A DNA stretch of 64,000 nucleotides from Pseudomonas nitroreducens (GTDB taxonomy: Bacteria > Pseudomonadota > Gammaproteobacteria > Pseudomonadales > Pseudomonadaceae), in contig NZ_JALJXP010000007.1 in assembly GCF_024170165.1 (NCBI RefSeq), positions 248,001 through 312,000 of the forward strand, given 5' to 3'. The position numbers and the translations under genes were made by a program. The notes beneath the pieces were generated by a model, which saw only the letters and a list, made by a program, of their open reading frames with translations, was not told the origin of the DNA and made no database searches. Shown one piece after another: positions 47,639 through 57,578 of this stretch. Within the stretch, counting starts at the first letter, position 1. Each line of letters opens with the position of its first letter.

Positions 47639-48520
47639 ATGAGTCAACCACCTCGCCCCCGCAGCGTGACCAGCCGGCTGGCCGCCTTCGCCCAGCGCCT
47701 GGGCATCGGCAGTACCGATGGGCGGAACGTCGCCGAGCGCAGCCGGAGCCTGTCCCTGCCTTTCGAATCCCTGCCCGACTGGCCCGCCGGTCTGGGCTGG
47801 CAATCCGGCGCGCCGCTTTACCGGCTGATCGACCTGCCGCGCGGCGCGCTGTCCGGCCCGGTGCAGGAAGACAAGGCGCGCATCCACAGCGTTCTCAAGC
47901 GCCTGGTGGCCAGCCACCGCGAAGAGCATCCCGCCGTCGACATTCGAAGCATCGATGGCCTCTGCTGCCGCAGCCTGCTCGATAGTTCCCTGGCGGGGCT
48001 CGAAGAACTCTCCAACTGCGAGCAGTGCCGCAAGGTGCGGATCATCAGCTACAACGACTTCACCAAGGTGCTGGGCGTGGCCCTTCCCGGTTTCGAGCGC
48101 AAGGCGCCACTGCAATTACGCAGTGCGGGCTGGCACGGCGCGCGGTTGTTCCGGGAAGACGACAATCATCCCTGCGAACTGGCCAACGCAGTGGTCTACG
48201 CCCGCCGCCGGGGGCTGGAGATCATTCTGCCGGCAAGTATCCAGCGCTTCGAACTGCAAGCGTCCGTGCTGGATGAACTGGAGCGTGACTTCCACATGCT
48301 GGCCATGCCGGCCAAGGCCTGGAGCGACGCGTCCTTCATGGAACTGCTGCTGGAGACCGGCATGCCCTATGCCCGCTTCGGCCTGTTCAACTCCGAAACC
48401 CCGGAGAGTCTGTTGCTGCCTCGGGACCATCCGCAGTCCGACGCCTTCGGTCAGGGGCTGCGGGAGGCCGGTGCGCCGGATGTGATCGCCTATCTGCGCC
48501 GCGCCGGCAAGACTGCCTGA
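47639..48520 (+). CDS. Conserved hypothetical protein (possibly DUF6685)
   Basis: 293-residue soluble protein with no recognised catalytic motif. Features: basic N-terminus, WQSGAPLYRLIDLPRGALSG (about 55-75), a cysteine group (LCCRSLLD; SNCEQCRKV with a CxxC, about 120-128), RIISYNDFTKVLGVALPGF, and a C-terminal half with CELANAVVYARRRGLEIILP. From memory it resembles Pseudomonas proteins filed under DUF6685, but I am unsure. The ATG sits 150 bp upstream-divergent from the DUF2835 start. It converges on the HTH gene, 9 bp between stops. Confidence 0.72.
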   Translation: MSQPPRPRSVTSRLAAFAQRLGIGSTDGRNVAERSRSLSLPFESLPDWPAGLGWQSGAPLYRLIDLPRGALSGPVQEDKARIHSVLKRLVASHREEHPAVDIRSIDGLCCRSLLDSSLAGLEELSNCEQCRKVRIISYNDFTKVLGVALPGFERKAPLQLRSAGWHGARLFREDDNHPCELANAVVYARRRGLEIILPASIQRFELQASVLDELERDFHMLAMPAKAWSDASFMELLLETGMPYARFGLFNSETPESLLLPRDHPQSDAFGQGLREAGAPDVIAYLRRAGKTA

Positions 48521-48529
48521 CCCGCCCGG

Positions 48530-48943
48530 TCATTCCTCAGGCGCATCCTCGCCGAGCAGGCGCTCTTCCTCGTCCAGGCTTTCCAGCACCTCATGATGTC
48601 GGGCTCGCCACTCTTCCAGGCTGAGCCCAAGGGTCGCCAGCAGCTGCGGATTACTCTTCACCAGGTAGACCGCCGCGCGCTGGGCGGAGTCCTCCACCTT
48701 CCAGTTCACCTCCTCCGAGTCGATCGGCCCTTCATAGGTGATCCAGCGGGCGAAGTCCGGATACACGCTGCAGACCTTCTGGAAATCAAGGTCGCGCATG
48801 CGCTGGTTGCCGTACTCGATGTTCTCCACATCCTTGGGCTTCATGTCGACCGTTTCGGCGAAGGCCCGGCGTGACAGTCCCGTCAACGAGCGAAGCGCCC
48901 GTAGTCTTTCTCCCGCGGTGAACAGGAAACGTTTCTTCATCAT
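48530..48943 (-). CDS. XRE-type helix-turn-helix protein
   Basis: 137 residues. The N-terminal HTH (about 7-60) is FTAGERLRALRSLTGLSRRA, then FAETVDMKPKDVENIEYGNQ, a lambda-repressor-like fold. The C-terminal part, with DFARWITYEGPIDSEEVNW and a glutamate-rich tail, resembles small phage-type regulators that have lost the peptidase domain. It is divergent from the Cox/excisionase-like gene with 122 bp between starts, which contains a small palindrome. Start: two consecutive ATG codons (48943, 48940). Confidence 0.82.
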   Translation of the reverse strand: MMKKRFLFTAGERLRALRSLTGLSRRAFAETVDMKPKDVENIEYGNQRMRDLDFQKVCSVYPDFARWITYEGPIDSEEVNWKVEDSAQRAAVYLVKSNPQLLATLGLSLEEWRARHHEVLESLDEEERLLGEDAPEE

Positions 48944-48984
48944 GCGTCATCCATCTCCGAGACCGCCAAAGCCTGGAAAAACAC

Positions 48985-48997
48985 CCTAACAACTAGG
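48985..48997. promoter_or_regulatory. Small palindrome between divergent regulators
   Basis: CCTA-ACAAC-TAGG, a 4-bp-half inverted repeat centred in the AT-richest part of the 122-bp intergenic region between the HTH gene and the Cox-like gene, followed by GATAAA. It is a candidate operator or part of overlapping promoters; short repeats like this occur by chance. Confidence 0.35.
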
Positions 48998-49065
48998 ATA
49001 AATTCGCTGCCCAAGCCGCGAGCAATGGCCGTGGATCAAAGAGACGGGATGGTGCGGGACACAGC

Positions 49066-49278
49066 ATGAACGAGGAAAGCGAATTCAGCCCGGACCTGGT
49101 CGCCGGTGGCTATTACGTGACGCCCCAGCGCTTTGCGCAGCTGGTCGGTCTGAACGATCGTCCCGCCATTGTGCAAGGCTGGATCGATCAGGGAGCGATA
49201 CCAACTCTCCGCCTGGGCGGCCAGGTCCTCATCGACCTGGGCGCCCTGCTGCTGATGACCCAGCCTGATCAGGCCTGA
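49066..49278 (+). CDS. Small Cox/excisionase-like DNA-binding protein
   Basis: 70 residues: YYVTPQRFAQLVGLNDRPAI, VQGWIDQGAIPTLRLGGQVL, IDLGALL. This follows the pattern of phage Cox and AlpA/excisionase winged helices (xTPxxFAxLxG...VxxWIxxGxxPTxxxGxxxxIxL). Such proteins act as repressors of the lysogenic promoter or as directionality factors. It is divergent from the XRE-type gene and overlaps the next, convergent gene by 10 bp. No integrase, attachment site or other phage gene is nearby. Confidence 0.75.
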   Translation: MNEESEFSPDLVAGGYYVTPQRFAQLVGLNDRPAIVQGWIDQGAIPTLRLGGQVLIDLGALLLMTQPDQA

Positions 49279-49799
49279 TCCGCCTCCTGGGCGGCCTGCA
49301 GCGCCGGTACGGCGGGAATGCCGATATCCACGCAGAGCGCCAGGACGCGCTCCAGGTCATTGCGATAGACCAGCACGCACTGCAACGCGGTATCCAGCGG
49401 CTCGCTGAAGTCCACCAGCACGTAGCCGCCCTTTTCCGGGTACAGCGCACCGAGCTGAGTCTGGATGCGGTTCAGCGCGGCAAGCGGTTCGGCCTTGCGC
49501 AGTTGCTTGGCCTGCAGCACGAAGCTCACGCTCGGGTCAAAGGAGGCACGGATCTCGCCGAACAGCTCCTCATAACTGTCGCCCATGAACAGCACGATTT
49601 CCGGCAGGCTGCCCACCACCACCCACTCACCCAGCGGGATGGGGAAATCGTCGTCGTAGTTGATGTCCGGATTGGCGGCGAGGAAGGCCGCCGGATCGGC
49701 GTAGGCCTGCGAAGCCTCGTCGGCGACCTGCTGGATCTCGTCTTCACCGAGGCAGCCGGAGCTGATCAGGGTGAGGAGTTCGACGAGTTGCGCTTTCAT
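49269..49799 (-). CDS. Hypothetical acidic protein
   Basis: 176-residue acidic protein starting MKAQLVELLTLISSGCLGED. EIQQVADEASQAYADPAAFL and NPDINYDDDFPIPLGEWVVV are followed by a mixed alpha/beta region and C-terminal KGGYVLVDFSEPLDTALQCV, LVYRNDLERVLALC. No membrane segment, signal peptide or known motif; family not recognised. The ATG is preceded by GGACCTCCCC on the coding strand. Its stop overlaps the Cox-like gene end by 10 bp. Confidence 0.7.
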   Translation of the reverse strand: MKAQLVELLTLISSGCLGEDEIQQVADEASQAYADPAAFLAANPDINYDDDFPIPLGEWVVVGSLPEIVLFMGDSYEELFGEIRASFDPSVSFVLQAKQLRKAEPLAALNRIQTQLGALYPEKGGYVLVDFSEPLDTALQCVLVYRNDLERVLALCVDIGIPAVPALQAAQEADQA

Positions 49800-49998
49800 G
49801 GGGAGGTCCTGAATAGGGATGAACAGCCGGAAAGGATATCCGCATTCGCCGTAAAACGCCGCTGCCGGGAACTTTCCGCAGGAAAAAGACGTCCCAAGTC
49901 ACCCGAACCAATACTCATTATTGAACGGGATGATTTCTGCTCGCCTCGAGCGGTTGATAGCCTGACAACCATCCCGAACCAGCCTGCGTGTGAAAACC

Positions 49999-50214
49999 AT
50001 GAACCGTGCCCTCGCCCTTCTCTCCCTGACCCTGCCTTTATGGCTGGTGGGCTGCGCCAGCCAGCCGGCGCCGCAGCAAGAGCCCTACAGCGATGAGCAG
50101 GTGAAGTCCTTTGCGCTGAAGATGCTGGGGACCAGCAACATGTCCGAAGAGCTCTATGCGAAGTACCGTCGGGCGCTGACCGAGCCGCGCGTGGATGGGC
50201 GGAGCGGGAGCTGA
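49999..50214 (+). CDS. Small lipoprotein
   Basis: 71 residues with signal peptide MNRALALLSLTLPLWLVGCA; the lipobox is LVGC with Ala at +2. The short mature part has EPYSDEQVKSFALKMLGTSN and MSEELYAKYRRALTEPRVDG. A GTG three codons upstream (49990) is an alternative start; neither has a strong Shine-Dalgarno sequence. Probably an outer-membrane lipoprotein of unknown role. Confidence 0.7.
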   Translation: MNRALALLSLTLPLWLVGCASQPAPQQEPYSDEQVKSFALKMLGTSNMSEELYAKYRRALTEPRVDGRSGS

Positions 50215-50311
50215 TCCTGCACCTCCGTACGATCCATCACCCTCTCTTCTCCGCGACATCCATCGCAACGATTTTCGCCCCCCGCTGAACATCCCGAAGT
50301 CCACGCTCCCT

Positions 50312-50361
50312 GGCAGGAGCGGGCCATGCCCGCGATCGCGCCCATGGGGCGCTCCTGCAGG
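50312..50361. repeat. Inverted REP pair
   Basis: GGCAGGAGCGGGCCATGCCC (direct) and GCGCCCATGGGGCGCTCCTG (inverted) are adjacent units in head-to-head orientation forming a large 50-bp palindrome. They share the AGGAGCGGGCCATGCCCGCG core of the cluster at 11.5 kb, with GCAGGAG in place of GTAGGAG. Confidence 0.82.
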
Positions 50362-50455
50362 GGATTTCCGTCGTTTCCGCACGTCCATGCGCTGCGAATC
50401 ACAGGAAGGAACACGACGCGAGCTCGCGTCAGCATCCAGCCGCAAACCCGAGCCG

Positions 50456-50482
50456 AAAAAAAGCCCCGCACGAGGCGGGGCT
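50456..50482 (-). terminator. Intrinsic terminator of gdhB
   Basis: On the minus strand AGCCCCGC-CTCGT-GCGGGGCT is followed by seven T residues (A-tract 50456-50462 on the plus strand). It lies 33 bp after the gdhB stop, a textbook rho-independent terminator. Confidence 0.93.
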
Positions 50483-50514
50483 GGAGCATCAAAAGGTCTT
50501 GAAGGCGTTGCGCG

Positions 50515-53500
50515 TCAGACCGGGCACACGCCCTGCTGGTTGCTCTGCGCCAGGTCGAGCAGCTCGCGATTGGCCACGGCGTACATGGCGTAGTCGGTGC
50601 TGGTGGAGGCACGCAGCTCGACCAGCATGGCGCGCCAGCGGGCCACCATCGGGGCGTGCTGGTCCAGCCAGAGCGCCACGCGCGCATCGATCTCCGCCGG
50701 GCCGTCCTGCATCTGCAGCACGGAGACGGTGATCGCCCGCTGCTGCCAGTCCAGGTCGTCGCGGAAGGCTTCACGGGCCAGCGCCTGCCAGTTGTTCTCC
50801 ACCGGCAGAGAGCTGATCTGCTGCAGGTACCAGGTCAGTTCCAGCTCGCTGCCCAGGGCGAAGTAAGCGCGCGCCACGTCGGCCGGGTCACGGCCGGTGA
50901 CGTCCGCCGCTTCGATGATCGGCAGCAGGGTGTAGAGGTGACTGGTACCGGCGACCATGCGCGCCAGCAGCTCCGGCACGCCAGCATCGACGTAGGCCTG
51001 GTAGCGTGCCTGCCACAGCTCGCGGGTGGGGCCTTCGAGCAGCTCGTTGAGCTTCAGGCCCAGCGCGGCGATGCGCGGACCGAAGTGCGCAACGTCGCGG
51101 GCGGCATCCTGCTCGTTACGGCGACTACGCAGGAACCAACGGGTCGCACGGCGGCCCAGACGCATCAGTTCGTCCATCAGGGTCAGCTGCACTTCCGCCG
51201 GCACCTGGTAGTCCAGCGCCTCGATCTGGCGGAACCAGTGGGGCAGATGGAAGACATCACGCACGATCACGTAGGCACCCGCCACGTTCGCCGGCGTCAT
51301 GCCAGTGGACTCCTTCAGGCGCTGCACGAAGGTGATGCCCATGTGGTTGATCAGGTCGTTGGCGATCTGCGTGCTGACGATCTCGCGCTTCAGGCGGTGC
51401 TTGCGCATGGCCGGGCCGAAGGTATCGACCAGGGTCTGCGGGAAGGCCGTCTCCATGTCGCGGGTCAGGTAGTCATCGTCCGGCACCAGCGAGCCCAGCA
51501 GCTGCTCCTTCAGATCGATCTTGCTGTAGGAGATCAGCACCGACAGTTCGGCGCGGGTCAGGCCCTGCCCGGCGGCGATGCGCTCAGCGAGGCCTTCGTC
51601 AGTGGGCAGGAACTCCAGCGCGCGGTCCAGCTTGCCGCGGCCTTCCAGGTCGCTCATCAGCCGCTTGTACTCGGCGATGCGCTCGCGGGCGCGGCGCTCG
51701 GCCAGGGACAGCGCCTGGGTCTGCTTGTAGTTGTTGCCCAGCACCAGATCGGAGACCTGATCGGTCATTTCCGCCAGCAGCTTGTTGCGCTGCTTGCTGG
51801 TCATGTCGCCGGCGGTCACCACCTCGTTGAGCAGGATCTTGATGTTCACCTCGTGGTCGGAGCAGTCCACACCACCGGCGTTATCGATGAAGTCGGTATT
51901 GCAGGCGCCGCCATTGAGGCCGAACTCGACCCGCGCCAGCTGCGTCATGCCAAGGTTGCCGCCCTCGCCCACCACCTTCACCCGCAGGTCGCGGCCGTCT
52001 ACGCGCAGGCCATCGTTGGCCTTGTCGCCGACGTCGGCATGGGTTTCATCGCTGGACTTCACGTAGGTGCCGATGCCGCCGTTCCACAGCAGGTCCACGG
52101 GTGCCTTGAGCAGCGCATGGATCAGCTCGGTCGGGGTCAGGCGCTCGGCATCGATGTCGAAGCGTGCGCGCACTTCCGGAGTCAGGGTGATGCTCTTGGC
52201 GCTGCGCAGGAAGATGCCGCCACCGGCGGAGATCAGCGAGGCGTCGTAGTCGGCCCAGCTGGAGCGCGGCAGATTGAACAGGCGCTGGCGCTCGGCAAAG
52301 CTCGCCGCCGCATCCGGGTTGGGGTCGAGGAAGATGTGCATGTGGTTGAAGGCGGCAACCATCTGCAGCTTGTCGGACATCAGCAGGCCGTTGCCGAACA
52401 CGTCGCCGGCCATGTCGCCGATACCGATGACGGTGACGTTGTCCTTCTGCACGTCGATGCCGCGCTCGCGGAAGTGGCGCTGCACCGAGACCCAGCCGCC
52501 ACGGGCGGTGATGCCCATGCCCTTGTGGTCGTAGCCGGCGGAGCCGCCGGAGGCGAAGGCGTCGCCGAGCCAGAAGTTGTAGTCGGCGGAGATGCCGTTG
52601 GCGATGTCGGAGAAGGTCGCGGTGCCCTTGTCCGCCGCTACCACCAGGTAGGGATCGTCCGGATCGTGGCGCACCACGTTGGCCGGCGGCACGAGCTGCC
52701 CTTCCTTGATGTTGTCGGTGATGTCCAGCAGCCCGGAGATGAAGATGCGGTAGCAGGCGATGGCCTCGGCCTGGATTTCATCGCGGCTGCCGCCGACCGG
52801 CAGGCGCCGCGGGATGAAGCCGCCCTTGGCGCCGGTGGGCACGATCACCGCGTTCTTCACCTGCTGCGCCTTCACCAGCCCCAGCACCTCGGTACGGAAG
52901 TCTTCTTCGCGGTCGGACCAGCGCAGGCCGCCACGGGCCACGTCGCCGAAGCGCAGGTGCACGCCTTCCACGCGCGGGCAGTAGACGAAGATTTCGAACT
53001 TCGGCGTCGGCCGCGGGATTTCCGGGATGGCCTTGGGGTTGAACTTGAAGCTGAAGTAGCTCTTGTTCTGCCCGGCCGCGTCGGGCTGGTAGAAGTTGGT
53101 GCGCAGGGTCGCCTTGATCAGGTCGAGGTAGCGCCGCAGGATGCGGTCCTCGTTGAGCACCTGGACGTCGTCCAGGGCGGTGAGGATGGCCTGTTCCAGC
53201 TTCTGCTGCTTGTCTTCCAGGTCCTCGGCGGTGAGCTTGCGGGCCAGGTAGAAGCGGGTCTTGAACAGGCGCACCAGTTCGCGGGCGATATCCACATGGG
53301 CGTTCAGCGCGCTGGCGATGTAGCCCAAGTCAAAGCCCAGGCGAATCTGCTTGAGGTAGCGGGCGTAGGCACGCAGCAGCGCCACGTCGCGCCACGGCAG
53401 GCCGGCGGTCAGCACCAGGCGGTTGAAGGCGTCGTTCTCGGCATCGCCATTGACGATGTGGACGAAGGCATCCTGCAGGGTTTCGTTGAGCTCCTGGATG

Positions 53501-55377
53501 TTGACGTCCAGGCCTTCGGCGTAGGTGAAGGCGAAGTCATGAATCCAGTACTCGCGGCCATTGGTGTGGCGCAGGCGGTAGGGGAACTCGCCGAGCACGC
53601 GCAGGCCGAGGTTCTCCAGGATCGGCAGGACGTCCGACAGCGCCAGCGGTGTGTCGGCGTGGTAAAGCTTGCAGTGCAGCTGCTGCTCTCCCTGGGCCAG
53701 CGGCTGATAGAAACTCATCACCAGCGGGCGGCTTTCGGACAGGCTGGACAGGTGCTGCAGGTCCACCACCGCGAAGTGCGGGGCGAAGCGCTCGCGGTAG
53801 CCGGCCGGGAAGCCTTTCGGGAAGTCTTCCAGCAGGTTGTTGCCCTGCCCTTCGCCGAAGTTCTCCAGCACCAGCGCGGCGTAGTCGTCCTGCCAGGAGC
53901 GGCAGGCCTGGATGGCTTCCTGCTCCAGCTGGGCGGCGTCGACGTCGATGCGGTTCTTCGGATCGACGCGCAGGATGAACTGCACGCGGGCCAGGGTGGA
54001 TTCGGAGAAGAAGGTCCAGAACTCGCAGTCGCTGGCCTTCAGGCGCTCCATCAGCACCTGCTGGATCTTCATCCGCGTTTCGGTGGAATAGATGTCGCGC
54101 GGCACGTAGGCCAGGCAGTAGGCGAAGCGGCCGTACGGGTCCTTGCGCAGGAACAGGCGGATCTTGTTGCGCTCCTGGATCTGCACGATGGACATGGCGG
54201 TGTTGTACAGCTCGTCCACCGGGGTCTGGAACAGGTCGTCGCGCGGCAGTACCTCGAGGATCTGCGCCAGTTCCTTGCCCAGGTGCGCCTTGCTGTCGAA
54301 GCCGGAGTTCTTCAGCACCGCGGCGACCTTGCCACGGATGAACGGGATGTCGAACACGCTCTCGGCGTAGACCGCCGAGGTGTACAGGCCGAGGAAGCGG
54401 AACTCGCGGACGACCTTGCCCTTGGCATCGATCTCGCGGATCGACACGTAGTCCGGGTAGGCCGGACGGTGCACGCGGCTGGGCTGGGAAGCCTTGGCGA
54501 AGGACAGCAGGACCGGCTCGCGCAGGTAGGTGACTGCGTAGTCCTCGATGTGCAGGTCTTCCTTATTCAGGCCGGCGCGCAGCAGTTTGGTCAGGCCGAG
54601 GAAGGCCTTCTCGTCGTACACCAGATGGCCGCCGTCGGCCTCATCGTGCACGGTGAATTCTTCATAACCGAGGAAGGTGAAGTGGTTGTCCAGCAGCCAC
54701 TCGAGGAAGGCACGCACCTCGGCGGTCTCTTCGGCGCGGGCCTTGGACTTGGACTTGCCCAGCCAGGCCAGCAGCTCTTCAGCCTTGGTGCGCATGGCCG
54801 GGAAGTCGGCGACCGCCAGGCGGACCTCGCCGAGCACGTCCAGCAGGGCTTTTTCCAGGGTGCGCAGTTCGCCGGCCTGGGAGACGCGGTCGATCTCCAG
54901 GTACATCAGCGATTCCTGGTGCACATCCTTGCCGGTGCTGTTCTTGGGCAGGATTTCCAGCAGCTCGCCCTTGGCATTGCGGCGTACGCTGAGCACGTTG
55001 GTCTGCAGGGTGTGGATGCTGTAGCCGCGGCGGTTCAGCTCCATGCGCACCGAGTCGACCAGGAATGGCTGGTCCGGGTGCAGCACCTGGACGGCAGTGT
55101 GGGTGGACTGCCAGCCGTGCTTTTCGTAATCGGGGTTGTAGACCGCCACTTCAGGTTCGGCGGGCTTGAAGCGTTCCAACAGGCGCCAGGAAGACAAGGT
55201 GCAGCCGACCAGGTCGGACAACCTGCGCTGGGTCAATTCGTCGAGGGAGATGAAGCCGAAGAACTGCTCGGCGAACAGGGCCACTTGTGGCAGACCCTTG
55301 TCGTCGACGTGCTGCGCCAGGGCCGCTTTCAGTTGTTGCTGGAAGTCGGCTTTGCTGGCTGCGGTGAAGAACGCCAT
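50515..55377 (-). CDS. gdhB: NAD-specific glutamate dehydrogenase, 180-kDa type
   Basis: 1620-residue enzyme, the length typical of Pseudomonas GdhB, that deaminates glutamate to 2-oxoglutarate with NAD in arginine and glutamate catabolism. The N-terminal half (about 1-700) carries ACT-like regulatory regions. The central catalytic part has LRFGDVARGGLRWSDREEDF, GAKGGFIPRRLPVGG (catalytic Lys region), and VIGIGDMAGDVFGNGLLMS; the nucleotide domain includes VVGEGGNLGMTQLARVEF. Start ATG (MAFFTAASKADFQQQ) is chosen over an upstream extension of 16 codons. Monocistronic with a strong terminator; in P. aeruginosa it is induced by ArgR and arginine. Confidence 0.96.
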   Translation of the reverse strand: MAFFTAASKADFQQQLKAALAQHVDDKGLPQVALFAEQFFGFISLDELTQRRLSDLVGCTLSSWRLLERFKPAEPEVAVYNPDYEKHGWQSTHTAVQVLHPDQPFLVDSVRMELNRRGYSIHTLQTNVLSVRRNAKGELLEILPKNSTGKDVHQESLMYLEIDRVSQAGELRTLEKALLDVLGEVRLAVADFPAMRTKAEELLAWLGKSKSKARAEETAEVRAFLEWLLDNHFTFLGYEEFTVHDEADGGHLVYDEKAFLGLTKLLRAGLNKEDLHIEDYAVTYLREPVLLSFAKASQPSRVHRPAYPDYVSIREIDAKGKVVREFRFLGLYTSAVYAESVFDIPFIRGKVAAVLKNSGFDSKAHLGKELAQILEVLPRDDLFQTPVDELYNTAMSIVQIQERNKIRLFLRKDPYGRFAYCLAYVPRDIYSTETRMKIQQVLMERLKASDCEFWTFFSESTLARVQFILRVDPKNRIDVDAAQLEQEAIQACRSWQDDYAALVLENFGEGQGNNLLEDFPKGFPAGYRERFAPHFAVVDLQHLSSLSESRPLVMSFYQPLAQGEQQLHCKLYHADTPLALSDVLPILENLGLRVLGEFPYRLRHTNGREYWIHDFAFTYAEGLDVNIQELNETLQDAFVHIVNGDAENDAFNRLVLTAGLPWRDVALLRAYARYLKQIRLGFDLGYIASALNAHVDIARELVRLFKTRFYLARKLTAEDLEDKQQKLEQAILTALDDVQVLNEDRILRRYLDLIKATLRTNFYQPDAAGQNKSYFSFKFNPKAIPEIPRPTPKFEIFVYCPRVEGVHLRFGDVARGGLRWSDREEDFRTEVLGLVKAQQVKNAVIVPTGAKGGFIPRRLPVGGSRDEIQAEAIACYRIFISGLLDITDNIKEGQLVPPANVVRHDPDDPYLVVAADKGTATFSDIANGISADYNFWLGDAFASGGSAGYDHKGMGITARGGWVSVQRHFRERGIDVQKDNVTVIGIGDMAGDVFGNGLLMSDKLQMVAAFNHMHIFLDPNPDAAASFAERQRLFNLPRSSWADYDASLISAGGGIFLRSAKSITLTPEVRARFDIDAERLTPTELIHALLKAPVDLLWNGGIGTYVKSSDETHADVGDKANDGLRVDGRDLRVKVVGEGGNLGMTQLARVEFGLNGGACNTDFIDNAGGVDCSDHEVNIKILLNEVVTAGDMTSKQRNKLLAEMTDQVSDLVLGNNYKQTQALSLAERRARERIAEYKRLMSDLEGRGKLDRALEFLPTDEGLAERIAAGQGLTRAELSVLISYSKIDLKEQLLGSLVPDDDYLTRDMETAFPQTLVDTFGPAMRKHRLKREIVSTQIANDLINHMGITFVQRLKESTGMTPANVAGAYVIVRDVFHLPHWFRQIEALDYQVPAEVQLTLMDELMRLGRRATRWFLRSRRNEQDAARDVAHFGPRIAALGLKLNELLEGPTRELWQARYQAYVDAGVPELLARMVAGTSHLYTLLPIIEAADVTGRDPADVARAYFALGSELELTWYLQQISSLPVENNWQALAREAFRDDLDWQQRAITVSVLQMQDGPAEIDARVALWLDQHAPMVARWRAMLVELRASTSTDYAMYAVANRELLDLAQSNQQGVCPV

Positions 55378-55682
55378 GTTGTTACTCCACTGGGCTCGTT
55401 TTGTTGGATTGAGCGTAGAACGCATATCGTCTTGTGTCGGGCCACAGGTATAGACGGGCAGTGTGACCCTCGATTGACAGCCGCGACCGGCCGGTCATCG
55501 ATCCCACCGAGCTTATCGGGAGTCACCCGGCGCTGGCTTACGGGGCTGCGACATATTCGGTCAACGGCATGCAGGCGCCGTGTCCAGGCAAGGGCGACCG
55601 ATTTCGCAGTACGATCGTTCCGTATCTGCCGCAGGAAATATCAAAGCGCTATCATGGTGATTCCTGCCCTGGAACGGACGCC
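55378..55682. other. Intergenic region upstream of gdhB
   Basis: 305 bp between divergent genes; should contain the gdhB promoter on the left and the promoter of the DUF1353-like gene on the right. No clear operator was spotted; an upstream extension of the plus-strand frame (55569-55682) lacks an RBS and is not called. Confidence 0.5.
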
Positions 55683-56555
55683 ATGCAACGCCACCCGCCC
55701 CTGCACCGCCCGCTGCTGCGCCACCTGGATAACCTGCTGGTCACCCTGCTGGGCGCCGCGCTGCTGGTACTGGCCTGGCTGTTCCTCGACGAGGCCGTGC
55801 GGCCGCTGCTGATTGGAGCAGTCCCGGTCTACCTCGGCGTGCTGCTGCCGCGCATCGTCGGCCGCGACGAACGCCTGCGCCGCGTCGAAGCCGCGCGCGA
55901 GCGCTCGGTGCGCGAGTGGGGTTTCTGCAGTCGCGACCGCAACGGGCCGTGGATCAACTACATCGACTTCCCGCTGGTCTGCGAGGACCCGGTATTCGAC
56001 GGCCGCTTCTTCTATAGCGAGTGGCTGGTGGTGCACGACGGCCGCATCATCATCAATCCCGGCCCCGCCAACGTGGACCTCGCTGCCGGTACCGTGGGCT
56101 ACGACTTCGGCTGCGCCCGCACCTACGCCTGGGACGGCTGTTCGCCAAAGGTGCCGTTTTTCTGGCTCGCCACCCTCGGCACGCCGGACTGGTGGGAACA
56201 CCTGGAAAGCGTGCAGTGCCTGCGCCACGGCCGGCAGAAGGAACGCGTGATGTTCTGGCCGGTGGCGCACCACGCGAGCCTGGTGCACGACGCGCTGTAC
56301 CAGTTCCTCAACGTCGCCCCGGTGACCAAGGCCGAGGCGGACGACCTGTTCCACCGCATGCTCCTGCGCGCCGGCATGCCGCGTCTGGTGGCCCGGGTCT
56401 ATCGCTTCGCCGTGGTCCATGGCGGGGCGCGCGACATGCGCCGCCAGCGCAACCCCAATACCTCGCTGCGCTGCCTGACGCCCCTGCCCGGCCTCGAAGC
56501 CCCTCGGGAACCACTAGCGCCGCACACGGCTCGAAGCGCAGCGCTGCAAGAGTGA
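55683..56555 (+). CDS. DUF1353-like membrane-associated protein
   Basis: 290 residues. Two N-terminal membrane segments (about 15-33, LVTLLGAALLVLAWLF; about 38-52, LLIGAVPVYLGVLLP) precede a soluble domain with WINYIDFPLVCEDPVFDGRF, YDFGCARTYAWDGCSPKVPF and HHASLVHDALYQFLNVAP. The latter resembles DUF1353 (a domain known from phage and bacterial proteins, with a TDGASxP..W and LVHDxLY pattern). Function unknown. It sits 62 bp upstream of moxR and may belong to the same unit. Confidence 0.8.
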   Translation: MQRHPPLHRPLLRHLDNLLVTLLGAALLVLAWLFLDEAVRPLLIGAVPVYLGVLLPRIVGRDERLRRVEAARERSVREWGFCSRDRNGPWINYIDFPLVCEDPVFDGRFFYSEWLVVHDGRIIINPGPANVDLAAGTVGYDFGCARTYAWDGCSPKVPFFWLATLGTPDWWEHLESVQCLRHGRQKERVMFWPVAHHASLVHDALYQFLNVAPVTKAEADDLFHRMLLRAGMPRLVARVYRFAVVHGGARDMRRQRNPNTSLRCLTPLPGLEAPREPLAPHTARSAALQE

Positions 56556-56617
56556 CGGCCGATGCAGTAAAGTAGGCGGCCCGACAGCCCCACCCTTAGT
56601 CCCAGGAAATCCACGCG

Positions 56618-57577
<960 letters not shown>

Positions 57578-57578
57578 C

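Larger units (their letters stand above)
50215..50514. other. Intergenic region with a REP pair and the gdhB terminator
   Basis: A 300-bp gap between the small lipoprotein gene and the 3' end of gdhB. It holds the REP pair at 50312-50361 and the gdhB terminator at 50456-50482 and nothing else I can support. Confidence 0.7.

Noticed and set aside
50656..55812. 1718-codon plus-strand open frame antisense to gdhB
   Set aside because: It is the codon-position shadow of gdhB: high GC in third positions leaves the antisense frame open. gdhB has full family length, motifs, start and terminator.
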